A stretch of 12,200 nt of DNA from Pedosphaera sp. (GTDB taxonomy: Bacteria > Verrucomicrobiota > Verrucomicrobiia > Limisphaerales > SXTU01), in contig SIBB01000058.1 of the NCBI GenBank assembly GCA_009695395.1, positions 1 through 12,200 of the forward strand. Direction: 5' to 3'. Shown in pieces: positions 7,087-12,200 of the stretch (position 1 is the stretch's first letter; each line of letters begins with the position of its first letter). The notes beneath the pieces were generated by a model, which searched no databases, was not told where the DNA came from, and saw only the letters and a program-made list of their open reading frames with translations. Both the position numbers and the translations under genes were made by a program.

Positions 7087-7461
7087 GTGGATCATTCGCC
7101 CGGCTTTCTCAAGCTCGTCAACGACGCCCGCGCCAACGTGCGTGAACTCACCGTCGAGCAGCTTCGTGCCCGACTCACCGCGAACCCGCGTGCCTTGCTG
7201 CTCGACGTGCGCGAAGATTCCGAATGGCAGGCGGGCCACGCGGAGCAGGCGCAGCACCTCGGCAAAGGAATTCTGGAGCGGGATTTGGAGCTGCGTTTCC
7301 CCGACCCGGACGCGGAGATCATCCTGTATTGTGGCGGCGGCTTCCGGTCCGCGCTGTCGTGCGATGCCGCGCAGCGCATGGGCTACCGCAACGTGGCGTC
7401 GCTCGTCGGCGGCTACAAAGGCCTGGTCGCCGCAAACTGGCCGATGAAGAAAGCGGCCTGA
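7087..7461 (+). CDS. Rhodanese-like sulfurtransferase
   Basis: A 124-residue single-domain rhodanese. It has the LLLDVRE strand-turn (37-43), the substrate-entry region EWQAGHAEQAQHLGKG, and the active-site loop YCGGGFRSA with Cys82. It ends with VASLVGGYKGLVAANWP, the usual final helix and strand of the fold. Rhodaneses carry a persulfide on the loop cysteine and pass sulfur to thiols, cyanide or other acceptors; the partner here is unknown. No signal peptide is seen, so it should be cytoplasmic. An upstream GTG at 7033 would add 18 residues with no domain content and would lie across the promoter boxes, so GTG 7087 is preferred. A secreted DsbD-N-like gene starts 23 bp downstream and probably shares the transcript, which ends at the terminator at 8040-8064. 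Confidence 0.9.
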   Translation: MDHSPGFLKLVNDARANVRELTVEQLRARLTANPRALLLDVREDSEWQAGHAEQAQHLGKGILERDLELRFPDPDAEIILYCGGGFRSALSCDAAQRMGYRNVASLVGGYKGLVAANWPMKKAA

Positions 7462-7484
7462 GCACCGTCCCTGAGTTTGATTTT

Positions 7485-8021
7485 ATGAAACACCTACTTC
7501 CCTTGTTCTGCGCCCTGTTCGTCGCCCAGCACTACGCGCCCGCCCAAGCTCCGGCCACCGTCGTCACCTTTGAGTCCGCCAAGCTCACGGCGGGTGATGC
7601 GTTGCCCGGCAGCAACGCCATCGTGACAGTGAGCTTCAAGATTGAGGCCGGCTATTATCTCCATTCCAACCGCCCAATCCTCCGCGGCGCGATGGCAACC
7701 CAAGTGCAAGTCGGGACGCTGGGCGCCACGCGCGCGCTGCCGGGGGCGTTTTCTAATCCAGGGCAGAAGACCATCCCGGGCAACGCCGTGCCGGTGCAGG
7801 TTTATGAAGGTGGCCTGACCGTCACCGTGCCCGTGGTCATCGCGGCCAACGCCGTTTTCCCGCTCACGCTGCCCGGGACGATCTCCTACGCGCCGGTGAA
7901 TGAGAAGACGCAGACCGCCGGGCGCGCAGAGTTGGTGCGCTTCAACATCACGCTTCCGCGCACGACCAAGACGCCGCCCGTGGCAACAAAGGCGCCTGCT
8001 GTTGCACCGAAGAAGAAGTGA
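7485..8021 (+). CDS. Exported DsbD N-terminal-domain-like protein lacking both cysteines
   Basis: A 178-residue protein with a signal peptide (MKHLLPLFCALFVAQ..., probable cleavage after AQA, residue 22). The mature part resembles the periplasmic alpha domain of DsbD (DsbD_N): a beta-rich start, FKIEAGYYLHSNRP (51-64), a VQVYEGG segment (105-110) and GTISYAPVNEKTQ (131-143). In that family the last segment normally reads close to Y-x-A-C-N-x-K-T-C; here the two redox cysteines are Val138 and Gln143. The protein has no cysteine after its signal peptide, so it cannot shuttle electrons as DsbD does. A binding or structural role is possible. The tail (about 158-178) is a Lys/Pro/Ala-rich extension. 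It lies directly after the rhodanese gene. The fold match is by motif recognition. Confidence 0.8.
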   Translation: MKHLLPLFCALFVAQHYAPAQAPATVVTFESAKLTAGDALPGSNAIVTVSFKIEAGYYLHSNRPILRGAMATQVQVGTLGATRALPGAFSNPGQKTIPGNAVPVQVYEGGLTVTVPVVIAANAVFPLTLPGTISYAPVNEKTQTAGRAELVRFNITLPRTTKTPPVATKAPAVAPKKK

Positions 8022-8039
8022 CGGTGGCGCGCGTTGCGC

Positions 8040-8064
8040 TGCGAGACTTCGCTCGCAATTTTTT
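8040..8064 (+). terminator. Rho-independent terminator after the rhodanese/DsbD-N-like genes
   Basis: TGCGAG (8040-8045) pairs with CTCGCA (8052-8057) around a 6-nt loop ACTTCG, followed by a run of six T (8059-8064). It lies 19 nt after the stop at 8021 and just before the promoter candidate of the B12 unit, so it would insulate the two transcripts. Confidence 0.72.
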
Positions 8065-8069
8065 ACCAC

Positions 8070-8098
8070 TTGGCAAGTGACGCTACTGCTTCTACAAC
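8070..8098 (+). promoter_or_regulatory. Promoter candidate for the cobalamin riboswitch transcript
   Basis: TTGGCA (8070-8075, 5/6 match) and TACAAC (8093-8098, 4/6 match) are spaced by 17 bp. Transcription would start near 8105, about 35 nt before the aptamer. It begins 6 bp after the T-run of the preceding terminator, the expected place for the promoter of this unit. Confidence 0.5.
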
Positions 8099-8138
8099 CA
8101 CGCCCGGTTCTTTGAAGTCGGCGGTTCACCCCGCCACA

Positions 8139-8284
8139 TAACACCGCTTACAAGTGCAGGGAACCCCGTGAGAATCGGGGACGGTTGCGCCACTGTGACG
8201 GGCTACGGACTCCCAATGCCACTGACTGAAGGTCGGGAAGGCGGGAGCGAGGTTTGAAGCCCGGAGTCAGGATACCGGCTTGTC
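8139..8284 (+). ncRNA. Cobalamin (AdoCbl/B12) riboswitch aptamer
   Basis: The leader of the TonB receptor gene contains the conserved blocks of the cobalamin riboswitch in order. AAGTGCAGGGAA lies at 8153-8164, followed by a CCCGTGAGAATCGGG hairpin (8165-8179). Next come GCGCCACTGTGA (8187-8198), the B12 box GCCACTG (8218-8224), GTCGGGAAGGCG (8232-8243) and the closing AGTCAGGATACCGGC (8265-8279). ACAAG (8150-8154) can pair with CTTGT (8278-8282) to close the aptamer. In this class cobalamin binding lowers expression of the downstream transport or synthesis gene. The expected target is the receptor at 8498. The 5' boundary is approximate. The upstream GGCGGTTCACCCCGCC hairpin (8120-8135) may be part of the leader. 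Confidence 0.93.
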
Positions 8285-8312
8285 AGCGCTCGTCAGGGCA
8301 CGCTCACCCGTG

Positions 8313-8428
8313 CTCACTTCTCCGACAAAGAGAAGGATGAGGCCAGCCCGACGAACCATCTTTCGGCGGGATTGAGATGCCTTCATTCTCCAATTTGCGG
8401 AGGTGAAGGCTTTTTCGTTTTCACCTCC
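8313..8428 (+). terminator. Expression platform with rho-independent terminator (core 8379-8421)
   Basis: The terminator stem pairs GCCTTCA..CTCC (8379-8391) with GGAG.TGAAGGC (8399-8410) around loop AATTTGC, followed by TTTTTCGTTTT (8411-8421). Two hairpins precede it: CTCA-CTTCTC / GAGAAG-GA-TGAG (8313-8341) and CCCG-A-CGAA / TTCG-G-CGGG (8347-8370). Two competing pairings are visible. The 3' terminator arm can pair downstream as GGAGGTGAA / TTCACCTCC (8399-8407 with 8420-8428). The 5' arm can pair imperfectly with 8330-8343. This fits a transcriptional off-switch, with cobalamin binding favouring the terminator. The direction of control is inferred from the riboswitch class. Confidence 0.7.
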
Positions 8429-8497
8429 CATCTGGTCTCCAACACAACCGCTCCGCGCGCCCAAGAACCCGCGCGGGGCTTGCAGTGAAAGACCAGA

Positions 8498-10513
8498 ATG
8501 AAAACCGAAGCCAGAAGTCAGAAGTCAGTGTTCAGTCGGCGATGGAACTCTCGTTCTATCCTCTATCCTCTCCTCGCCATCCTCTCGGCCACAGCCGTGG
8601 CGCAGGAGAAGCAAACCAACGCCCCCGTCACCATTCCCGCCGTCGTCGTGACGGCGACGCGGCTGCCGGAAGAAACCATCGCGGTGGAGAAAGTCCCGGC
8701 CAACGTCACGGTCATCACGCGCGAGACCATCGCGCAATCGCCGGCCTTCACTTTGCCGGAGCTGCTGCGGCAGCAGGTGGGCTTTACCTCGCTCGACACC
8801 GTCGGCTTCGCCGGGCAGCAGGCGCAGTTCAGCCTGCGCGGCTACGGCGACAAGGCGGGCACGCTCATCTTGCTGGACGGCGTGCGCGTGAACGACGCGG
8901 GCGGCGGCTTCTTCCTCTGGAACTCCGTGCCGCTCGCGGCCATCGAGCGCGTGGAGATCATCCGCGGCGGCGCCTCGACGATCTACGGCGAGGGTGCTGC
9001 GGCGGGCGTCATCAACATCATCACGAAGGAGGCGGCGAACAAACCGTTCTCCGGCAGCGTGGGCGCGAGCGGCGGCAATCTCGGTTTCTACCAAGGCAAC
9101 TTCACCTTGAGCGGGCGCACGAATGCCTTCAGCTACGTCGTCACCGGCAGCCGCAACGAGTGGGCCGGTTGGCGCGACGGCGCAAATTATCGCGGTTGGA
9201 ACTTCCTCGCCAAGCCGACGCTCGAAACCTCGGCGGGCCGCTTCACGTTCAGCTACCAGTTCCACGACGACTACAGCGAGAACCCGGACATCCTCACGCC
9301 CGCGCAGTTCGCGGCGAACCCGCGCCAGCGTGGCGCGACGCAGTTCACCTTCGAGCAGGAACTGCATCGCGGGTGGATCGGCTACCACAAGTCCTTCGAG
9401 GAGGCGTGGACTGTGAACGCAAAGGCGTTCGCGACGAAGGACGACAGCTTCGGCACCGGCTTCGCCAAGGCCACCACGGTGCAGCCCAGCTACGGTGGCA
9501 CGCTGCAAGTGGACTGGAAGACCGAGCCGTGGCAGCACGCCAACACGCTGACCTTCGGCGGCGAGGCAGTGCGCCAGGAGTTCGCGCAGACGATCGAGGG
9601 CTTCGGCACGACCACCACGGTGCTCGACTCCACTACCTTGAGCTTCTTCGCCCAGGACACGCTGCAACTGCTGCCCAAGCTGGCGCTCGCGGCGGGCGTG
9701 CGCTTCGACCATCGCAGCTCGTATCTGGACATTCCCAATCTGTTCCCGCCGCCGCCGCCGTTCACCGGGAACAAGCAGAACAACGTGTGGAGCCCGAAGG
9801 TCAGTTTGAACTACGAGTTCGCGGAGAAGTCCTCGGCGTGGGCCTCGCTCTCGCAGGCCTACCGCCTGCCCAGCGCGAACGACATCGTGAGCGGAGACCC
9901 GCGTTTCGCCAGCAACGCCTCGCTCGTTCCCGTGAACGCACGAACGATTGAGTTCGGCGTGCGCAGCCAGCAGCACAAGCTCCTCGGCGGCAGCATCGCC
10001 TATTATCACAGCTGGGTGGACGACGACATTTTCTCCGACCCGGCGACGTTTGGTAACAACAACGCCAACGCCATCCGCCAGGGCGTGGAACTCACCTTGA
10101 ACTCGCAGCCAGCCGAGTGGTTGGACCTGGACTTCAGCGCGGCGTGGTCGGACGCGCACTTCACGCGCGGCGCGTATGCCGGGCAGAAACAGGTGCTCGT
10201 GCCGGACTGGCAGTTGAACGGCGGCATGAATTTCCGTCTTGCGACGGGCTGGCTCTGGCGCGTCGAGACGGTCTATGTCACAGGCCAGCGGCACTTCAAC
10301 GACCTGCCCAACACGGTCTCGCAAAACACCTACACGGTGGTGAACACGAAGTTGAGCTACCAGTGGAAGAACCTCACGACCTACGCGTCGGCGAACAACC
10401 TGCTCGACCGGCTCTACGAGCAGTTCCCGACTTACAATGCGTTCGCCACAGCGCTGCGGCATAACCCGGCGCCGGGCCTGAACTTCCAGCTCGGCGTGAC
10501 CGCGACGTTCTGA
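8498..10513 (+). CDS. btuB: TonB-dependent outer-membrane receptor, probable vitamin B12 transporter (BtuB-like)
   Basis: A 671-residue outer-membrane receptor. A signal peptide (hydrophobic core about 21-35, ending AVA before Q36) is followed by a TonB-box-like AVVVTATR (48-55). The plug (about 60-175) includes LRGYGDKAGTLILLDGVRVND and ERVEIIRGGASTIYG, hallmark segments of the family. A beta-barrel follows to the C-terminal Phe671, the aromatic end used for outer-membrane insertion. The cobalamin riboswitch in its leader makes a corrinoid the likely cargo; the protein alone would not prove this. No ABC transporter or cobalamin gene is adjacent. The first ten codons come from a CAGAAGT heptamer repeat (8512-8525), giving an odd N-terminus. 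GTG at 8528 would give a more ordinary signal peptide and is a real alternative start. Confidence 0.92.
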   Translation: MKTEARSQKSVFSRRWNSRSILYPLLAILSATAVAQEKQTNAPVTIPAVVVTATRLPEETIAVEKVPANVTVITRETIAQSPAFTLPELLRQQVGFTSLDTVGFAGQQAQFSLRGYGDKAGTLILLDGVRVNDAGGGFFLWNSVPLAAIERVEIIRGGASTIYGEGAAAGVINIITKEAANKPFSGSVGASGGNLGFYQGNFTLSGRTNAFSYVVTGSRNEWAGWRDGANYRGWNFLAKPTLETSAGRFTFSYQFHDDYSENPDILTPAQFAANPRQRGATQFTFEQELHRGWIGYHKSFEEAWTVNAKAFATKDDSFGTGFAKATTVQPSYGGTLQVDWKTEPWQHANTLTFGGEAVRQEFAQTIEGFGTTTTVLDSTTLSFFAQDTLQLLPKLALAAGVRFDHRSSYLDIPNLFPPPPPFTGNKQNNVWSPKVSLNYEFAEKSSAWASLSQAYRLPSANDIVSGDPRFASNASLVPVNARTIEFGVRSQQHKLLGGSIAYYHSWVDDDIFSDPATFGNNNANAIRQGVELTLNSQPAEWLDLDFSAAWSDAHFTRGAYAGQKQVLVPDWQLNGGMNFRLATGWLWRVETVYVTGQRHFNDLPNTVSQNTYTVVNTKLSYQWKNLTTYASANNLLDRLYEQFPTYNAFATALRHNPAPGLNFQLGVTATF

Positions 10514-10526
10514 GCCGGATGATTCG

Positions 10527-10603
10527 CTCACGCAAAGGCCGCGAAGGGCGCAAAGGCGAGGCTGAAGAAATCTCCTTTGCGTCCGCAGCGTCCTTTGCGT
10601 GAG
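10527..10603. repeat. Inverted repeat with 30-bp arms between the receptor and CWC genes
   Basis: Arm 10527-10556 and the reverse complement of 10574-10603 match at 25 of 30 positions; both begin CTCACGCAAAGG and end CGCAAAGG. The loop is 17 bp. The inner core GCCGCGAAGGGCGCAAAG recurs with one inserted A at 11661-11679, so two members of one repeat family lie in the window. It fills most of the gap between 10513 and 10621 and could fold after the receptor stop, but no T-run follows it, so it is not a classic terminator. Confidence 0.75.
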
Positions 10604-10620
10604 GCTTCGGTCATCGCCCC

Positions 10621-10824
10621 ATGAGCCGACACGCAGAAAACAAGCGCTGCCCCGAGTGCGGCGCGGCCTTCGAGTGCCTCGCCCGCAGCGGCGCGAACGA
10701 CTGCTGGTGTATGAAACTCCCGCGCCTCCCCATGCCCACCGATGCGGCAGCCGATTGTCTCTGTCCCACCTGCCTCCGCGCCCAGATCGAGAAAAATCTT
10801 AGCCCCGGATTGAACCCGTATTGA
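10621..10824 (+). CDS. Small cysteine-rich CWC-family protein
   Basis: A 67-residue protein with eight cysteines in the order CPEC (10, 13), FEC (19), CWC (28, 30) and CLCPTC (46, 48, 51). This is the signature of the Cys_rich_CWC family, small proteins presumed to bind a metal, probably zinc; the function is not established. No signal peptide is present, so it is likely cytoplasmic. The last seven residues (SPGLNPY) and the stop lie inside one arm of an inverted repeat that continues into the 3' end of the convergent rsuA gene, so the natural C-terminus may have been replaced. ATG 10621 follows the upstream repeat element by 17 bp. No convincing ribosome site is seen. The cysteine pattern makes it a real gene despite its size. 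Confidence 0.85.
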   Translation: MSRHAENKRCPECGAAFECLARSGANDCWCMKLPRLPMPTDAAADCLCPTCLRAQIEKNLSPGLNPY

Positions 10825-10903
10825 ACCCGGATGAAGGCACCGCAGTTCGCCGGACTGGCTTGATTCCGAATCCGTGTTTATTCCGTGTTCAATCCGTGGC
10901 TAA
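10799..10903. repeat. Inverted repeat with 38-bp arms spanning the ends of two convergent genes
   Basis: Arm 10799-10836 and the reverse complement of 10866-10903 agree at about 29 of 38 positions. The outer 20 bp match at 18, beginning TTAGCC(C/A)CGGATTGAAC. Each arm contains a degenerate ACGGATTGAAC-like tandem unit. The left arm encodes the end of the CWC protein and includes its stop; the right arm holds the rsuA stop codon (10900-10902). Read on the minus strand, the hairpin is followed by GATTTTT, so it may terminate rsuA transcription. An A-tract, not a T-tract, follows it on the plus strand. Confidence 0.7.
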
Positions 10904-11595
10904 AAAATCCGCCGCCACTGGCCCACGGGCAAATCTCCCAGCTCGAATTCCCCGAATCGGCTCCGGTGCAGGCGTGTGACCGTCCAGCCCTGGCTGGCGA
11001 ACATCCGCTTCACCTGATGATATTTTCCCTCGGTCAACTCCAGCCGCGCCTCGCGGGCGCTGACAATCTCCAACCGCGCCGGGAGACACGGCTTGCGTTC
11101 GTCCTCCAACACCAACTCGCCTGCAGCGAAGACGCCGATGAGCTTCGCGTCGAGGTCACGGTCCACGGTGACTTCGTAGAGCTTCGTCACATGCCGCTTG
11201 GGTGAAGTCCACTGATGCACCAGTTCGCCTTGGTCCGTGATGACCAGCGCCCCGGTGGCGTCCTTGTCCAGTCGGCCCACAGTCGTGACGGGCGGGTTCC
11301 GCTCCAGCCAGCGCTTCGGCACGAGGTCGAAGACGCGCGGGCCTTCCTTCGCGTCGTGCGAGCAGACATGGCCGGCGGGCTTGTGCAGCAAAACGAGAAT
11401 GCCTTCCGGCGAATCAATCGGCTCGCCGTCCACCCACACCTCGGACGCACGCGCCTTCTGGTCCACCGCGCTCGCGCGTTGTCCGCTCACCAGCACACGC
11501 CCTCCGCGCACCCAAAGCCGCGCCTCGCTCCGGCTGCAATAGCCGCAGGAGGAAAGCAATTGGTCGAGGCGGCGGGGCGGCTGCGAGTTTGACAC
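10900..11595 (-). CDS. rsuA: 16S rRNA pseudouridine synthase RsuA
   Basis: The 231-residue length equals that usual for RsuA. An S4 RNA-binding domain (about 8-56: RLDQLLSSCGYCSRSEA, GRVLVSGQ) is followed by the catalytic domain with GRLDKDATGALVIT, whose Asp110 is the expected nucleophile. The motif EGKYHQVKRMF (189-199) is the form typical of RsuA; the 23S enzymes RluB/E/F have a different sequence there. RsuA converts U516 of 16S rRNA to pseudouridine during small-subunit assembly. The start is GTG; no ATG is available upstream of the S4 domain. A promoter-like pair on the minus strand predicts transcription starting at this GTG. The stop codon lies within a repeat arm, and the protein ends QWRRIF. 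Confidence 0.92.
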   Translation of the reverse strand: MSNSQPPRRLDQLLSSCGYCSRSEARLWVRGGRVLVSGQRASAVDQKARASEVWVDGEPIDSPEGILVLLHKPAGHVCSHDAKEGPRVFDLVPKRWLERNPPVTTVGRLDKDATGALVITDQGELVHQWTSPKRHVTKLYEVTVDRDLDAKLIGVFAAGELVLEDERKPCLPARLEIVSAREARLELTEGKYHQVKRMFASQGWTVTRLHRSRFGEFELGDLPVGQWRRIF

Positions 11596-11601
11596 GGGCG
11601 G

Positions 11602-11630
11602 ATCGTAAGCCAGATACCGCGAGGTTCCAA
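11602..11630 (-). promoter_or_regulatory. Promoter candidate giving a leaderless rsuA mRNA
   Basis: On the minus strand, TTGGAA (11630-11625), a 17-bp spacer and TACGAT (11607-11602) are followed by CCGCCC and the GTG at 11595. The predicted start is the G of the GTG itself. It lies just inside the composite repeat element upstream. The near-identity of layout with the rhodanese promoter raises confidence. Confidence 0.45.
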
Positions 11631-11637
11631 CTTTGGA

Positions 11638-11810
11638 CTAATCCCGAATTCCGAAGTTGAGCCGCGAAAGGGCGCAAAGAACACAGAAGGAGCCGAGCCG
11701 GGGATGGATGGGGTCGGGAAAATTTCCACCCGACCCCCTTTCCTACCAGTGGCTTTGCTTTGCGCTCTTTGCGCCCTTTCGTGGCCATTCCATTTCGGGA
11801 TTCGGGCTAA
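11638..11810. repeat. Composite inverted-repeat element between the DUF1553 gene and rsuA
   Basis: Three nested palindromes are visible. The outer arms, 11638-11655 and 11794-11810, share CCCGAAT(T/C)CCGAA in inverted orientation. The middle arms, GCCGCGAAAGGGCGCAAAGA (11661-11680) and the reverse complement of 11766-11785, match at 19 of 20 positions. The centre has a perfect 9-bp hairpin GGGGTCGGG / CCCGACCCC (11710-11718 with 11729-11737). A 9-bp direct repeat CTAATCCCG stands at 11638-11646 and 11807-11815 and could be a target-site duplication. No credible gene lies inside. A non-autonomous mobile element is plausible but unproven. Confidence 0.75.
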
Positions 11811-12200
11811 TCCCGCGTGAAAAACTCGTCGAGGTTCAGCATCACCCGGCCCAGCGCCACGAGCGTGGCTTTCTCGGCGACCTCGGGTGCGGCCTTCTTC
11901 GCGCCGGTAATTTTCGCCGCGCCGTCCGCGTCGGCCCGCGCGAGCTTGAGCTGGGCTTCGTAGAGTTTCAGTAGCCGACTCAACTCCTCGGCGCTCGGGG
12001 GACGTGAAAGGCAGCGGGTGAAACCGAGGCGGATGCGCTCGGCGGCATCCGCCGTGGGCACCTCGGCCATGCGAGCGCCGAGCTGCTGGGCGCACTCGAA
12101 GAACACCGGGTCGTTCAAGAGCGTGAGCGCTTGCAGCGGCGTGTTGCTGCGCTCACGGCGCGCGCAGGAGGTGTTCGAGTCGGGCGCGTCGAAGGTCATC
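11807..12200 (-). CDS. C-terminal part of a PSD1/DUF1553-domain protein, 5' end cut by window edge
   Basis: The minus-strand frame is open at the right edge and ends with TAG at 11807-11809. The visible 130 residues begin in the conserved block FDAPDSN and continue RRERSNTPLQALTLLNDP, the hallmark of the DUF1553 C-terminus of PSD1 proteins. The ending is VMLNLDEFFTRD, a typical family terminus. Family members are large exported proteins abundant in Planctomycetota and Verrucomicrobiota, often with an N-terminal cytochrome-c-like domain and DUF1549; they are frequently encoded beside sulfatases or DUF1501 proteins. Their biochemical role is not established. The ATG at 12199 is internal to this domain and is not the true start. 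The stop codon is at the boundary of the adjoining repeat element. Confidence 0.92.
   Translation of the reverse strand, partial: MTFDAPDSNTSCARRERSNTPLQALTLLNDPVFFECAQQLGARMAEVPTADAAERIRLGFTRCLSRPPSAEELSRLLKLYEAQLKLARADADGAAKITGAKKAAPEVAEKATLVALGRVMLNLDEFFTRD

Noticed and set aside
8525..10531. A 668-codon minus-strand open frame opposite the TonB receptor
   Set aside because: The plus-strand frame has a signal peptide, plug motifs and a barrel terminus. The antisense frame has only Arg/Val/Glu-rich composition.
11710..11737. The perfect 9-bp hairpin as a stand-alone terminator
   Set aside because: No T-run follows it on either strand, and it sits at the centre of a larger nested palindrome, so it is treated as part of the repeat element.
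11414..12095. Minus-strand open frames across the rsuA upstream region, with Arg/Lys-rich translations
   Set aside because: They read through the inverted-repeat element and overlap the real frames of rsuA and the DUF1553 gene. They have no domain content.
1..12200. CRISPR array, tRNA or rRNA gene, integrase or transposase, defence or secondary-metabolite cluster
   Set aside because: I looked for regularly spaced repeats, tRNA-like clover patterns and the relevant protein motifs on both strands and found none. The repeats present are inverted pairs, not arrays.

Overview
This is a GC-rich bacterial window that looks like Verrucomicrobiota, with Planctomycetota as the nearest alternative. The evidence is a PSD1/DUF1553-type C-terminus at the right edge, a large secreted esterase lipoprotein, near-absence of Shine-Dalgarno sequences, and several dispersed inverted repeats at gene ends. 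The assignment rests on gene-family content and style, not on a marker gene.

Layout. At the left edge a minus-strand gene (1-1801, cut by the edge) encodes a lipoprotein with two alpha/beta-hydrolase domains. A divergent intergenic region with a 30-bp inverted repeat (1878-2000) separates it from a long plus-strand block. That block holds an M50 site-2-type protease (2067-2720), two tandem thymidylate-kinase-like genes (2782-3465 and 3468-4229), an unrecognised membrane protein (4366-5541), a divergent aldehyde-dehydrogenase-superfamily enzyme (5560-6996), a rhodanese (7087-7461) and an exported DsbD-N-like protein without its cysteines (7485-8021). An intrinsic terminator at 8040-8064 closes this part.

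A cobalamin riboswitch unit follows: a promoter candidate (8070-8098), an aptamer (about 8139-8284), a terminator-type expression platform (8313-8428), and a TonB-dependent receptor (8498-10513), most simply a BtuB-like vitamin B12 importer. After an inverted-repeat spacer (10527-10603) come a small eight-cysteine CWC-type protein (10621-10824) and, convergent to it, rsuA (10900-11595, minus), which modifies 16S rRNA. The window ends with the 3' part of a minus-strand PSD1/DUF1553 gene (11807-12200), separated from rsuA by a composite inverted-repeat element.

The main cross-window patterns are three. Several promoter-like pairs place the predicted transcription start on or within a few bases of the start codon, suggesting leaderless mRNAs. 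Four inverted repeats occupy intergenic gaps; one supplies the 3' coding ends and stop codons of two convergent genes. The paired thymidylate-kinase-like genes include a second copy whose Walker A lysine is arginine. I found no CRISPR array, tRNA, rRNA, transposase or recognisable defence system. The nearest candidates for something undescribed are the kinase pair, the tandem esterase and the repeat families.
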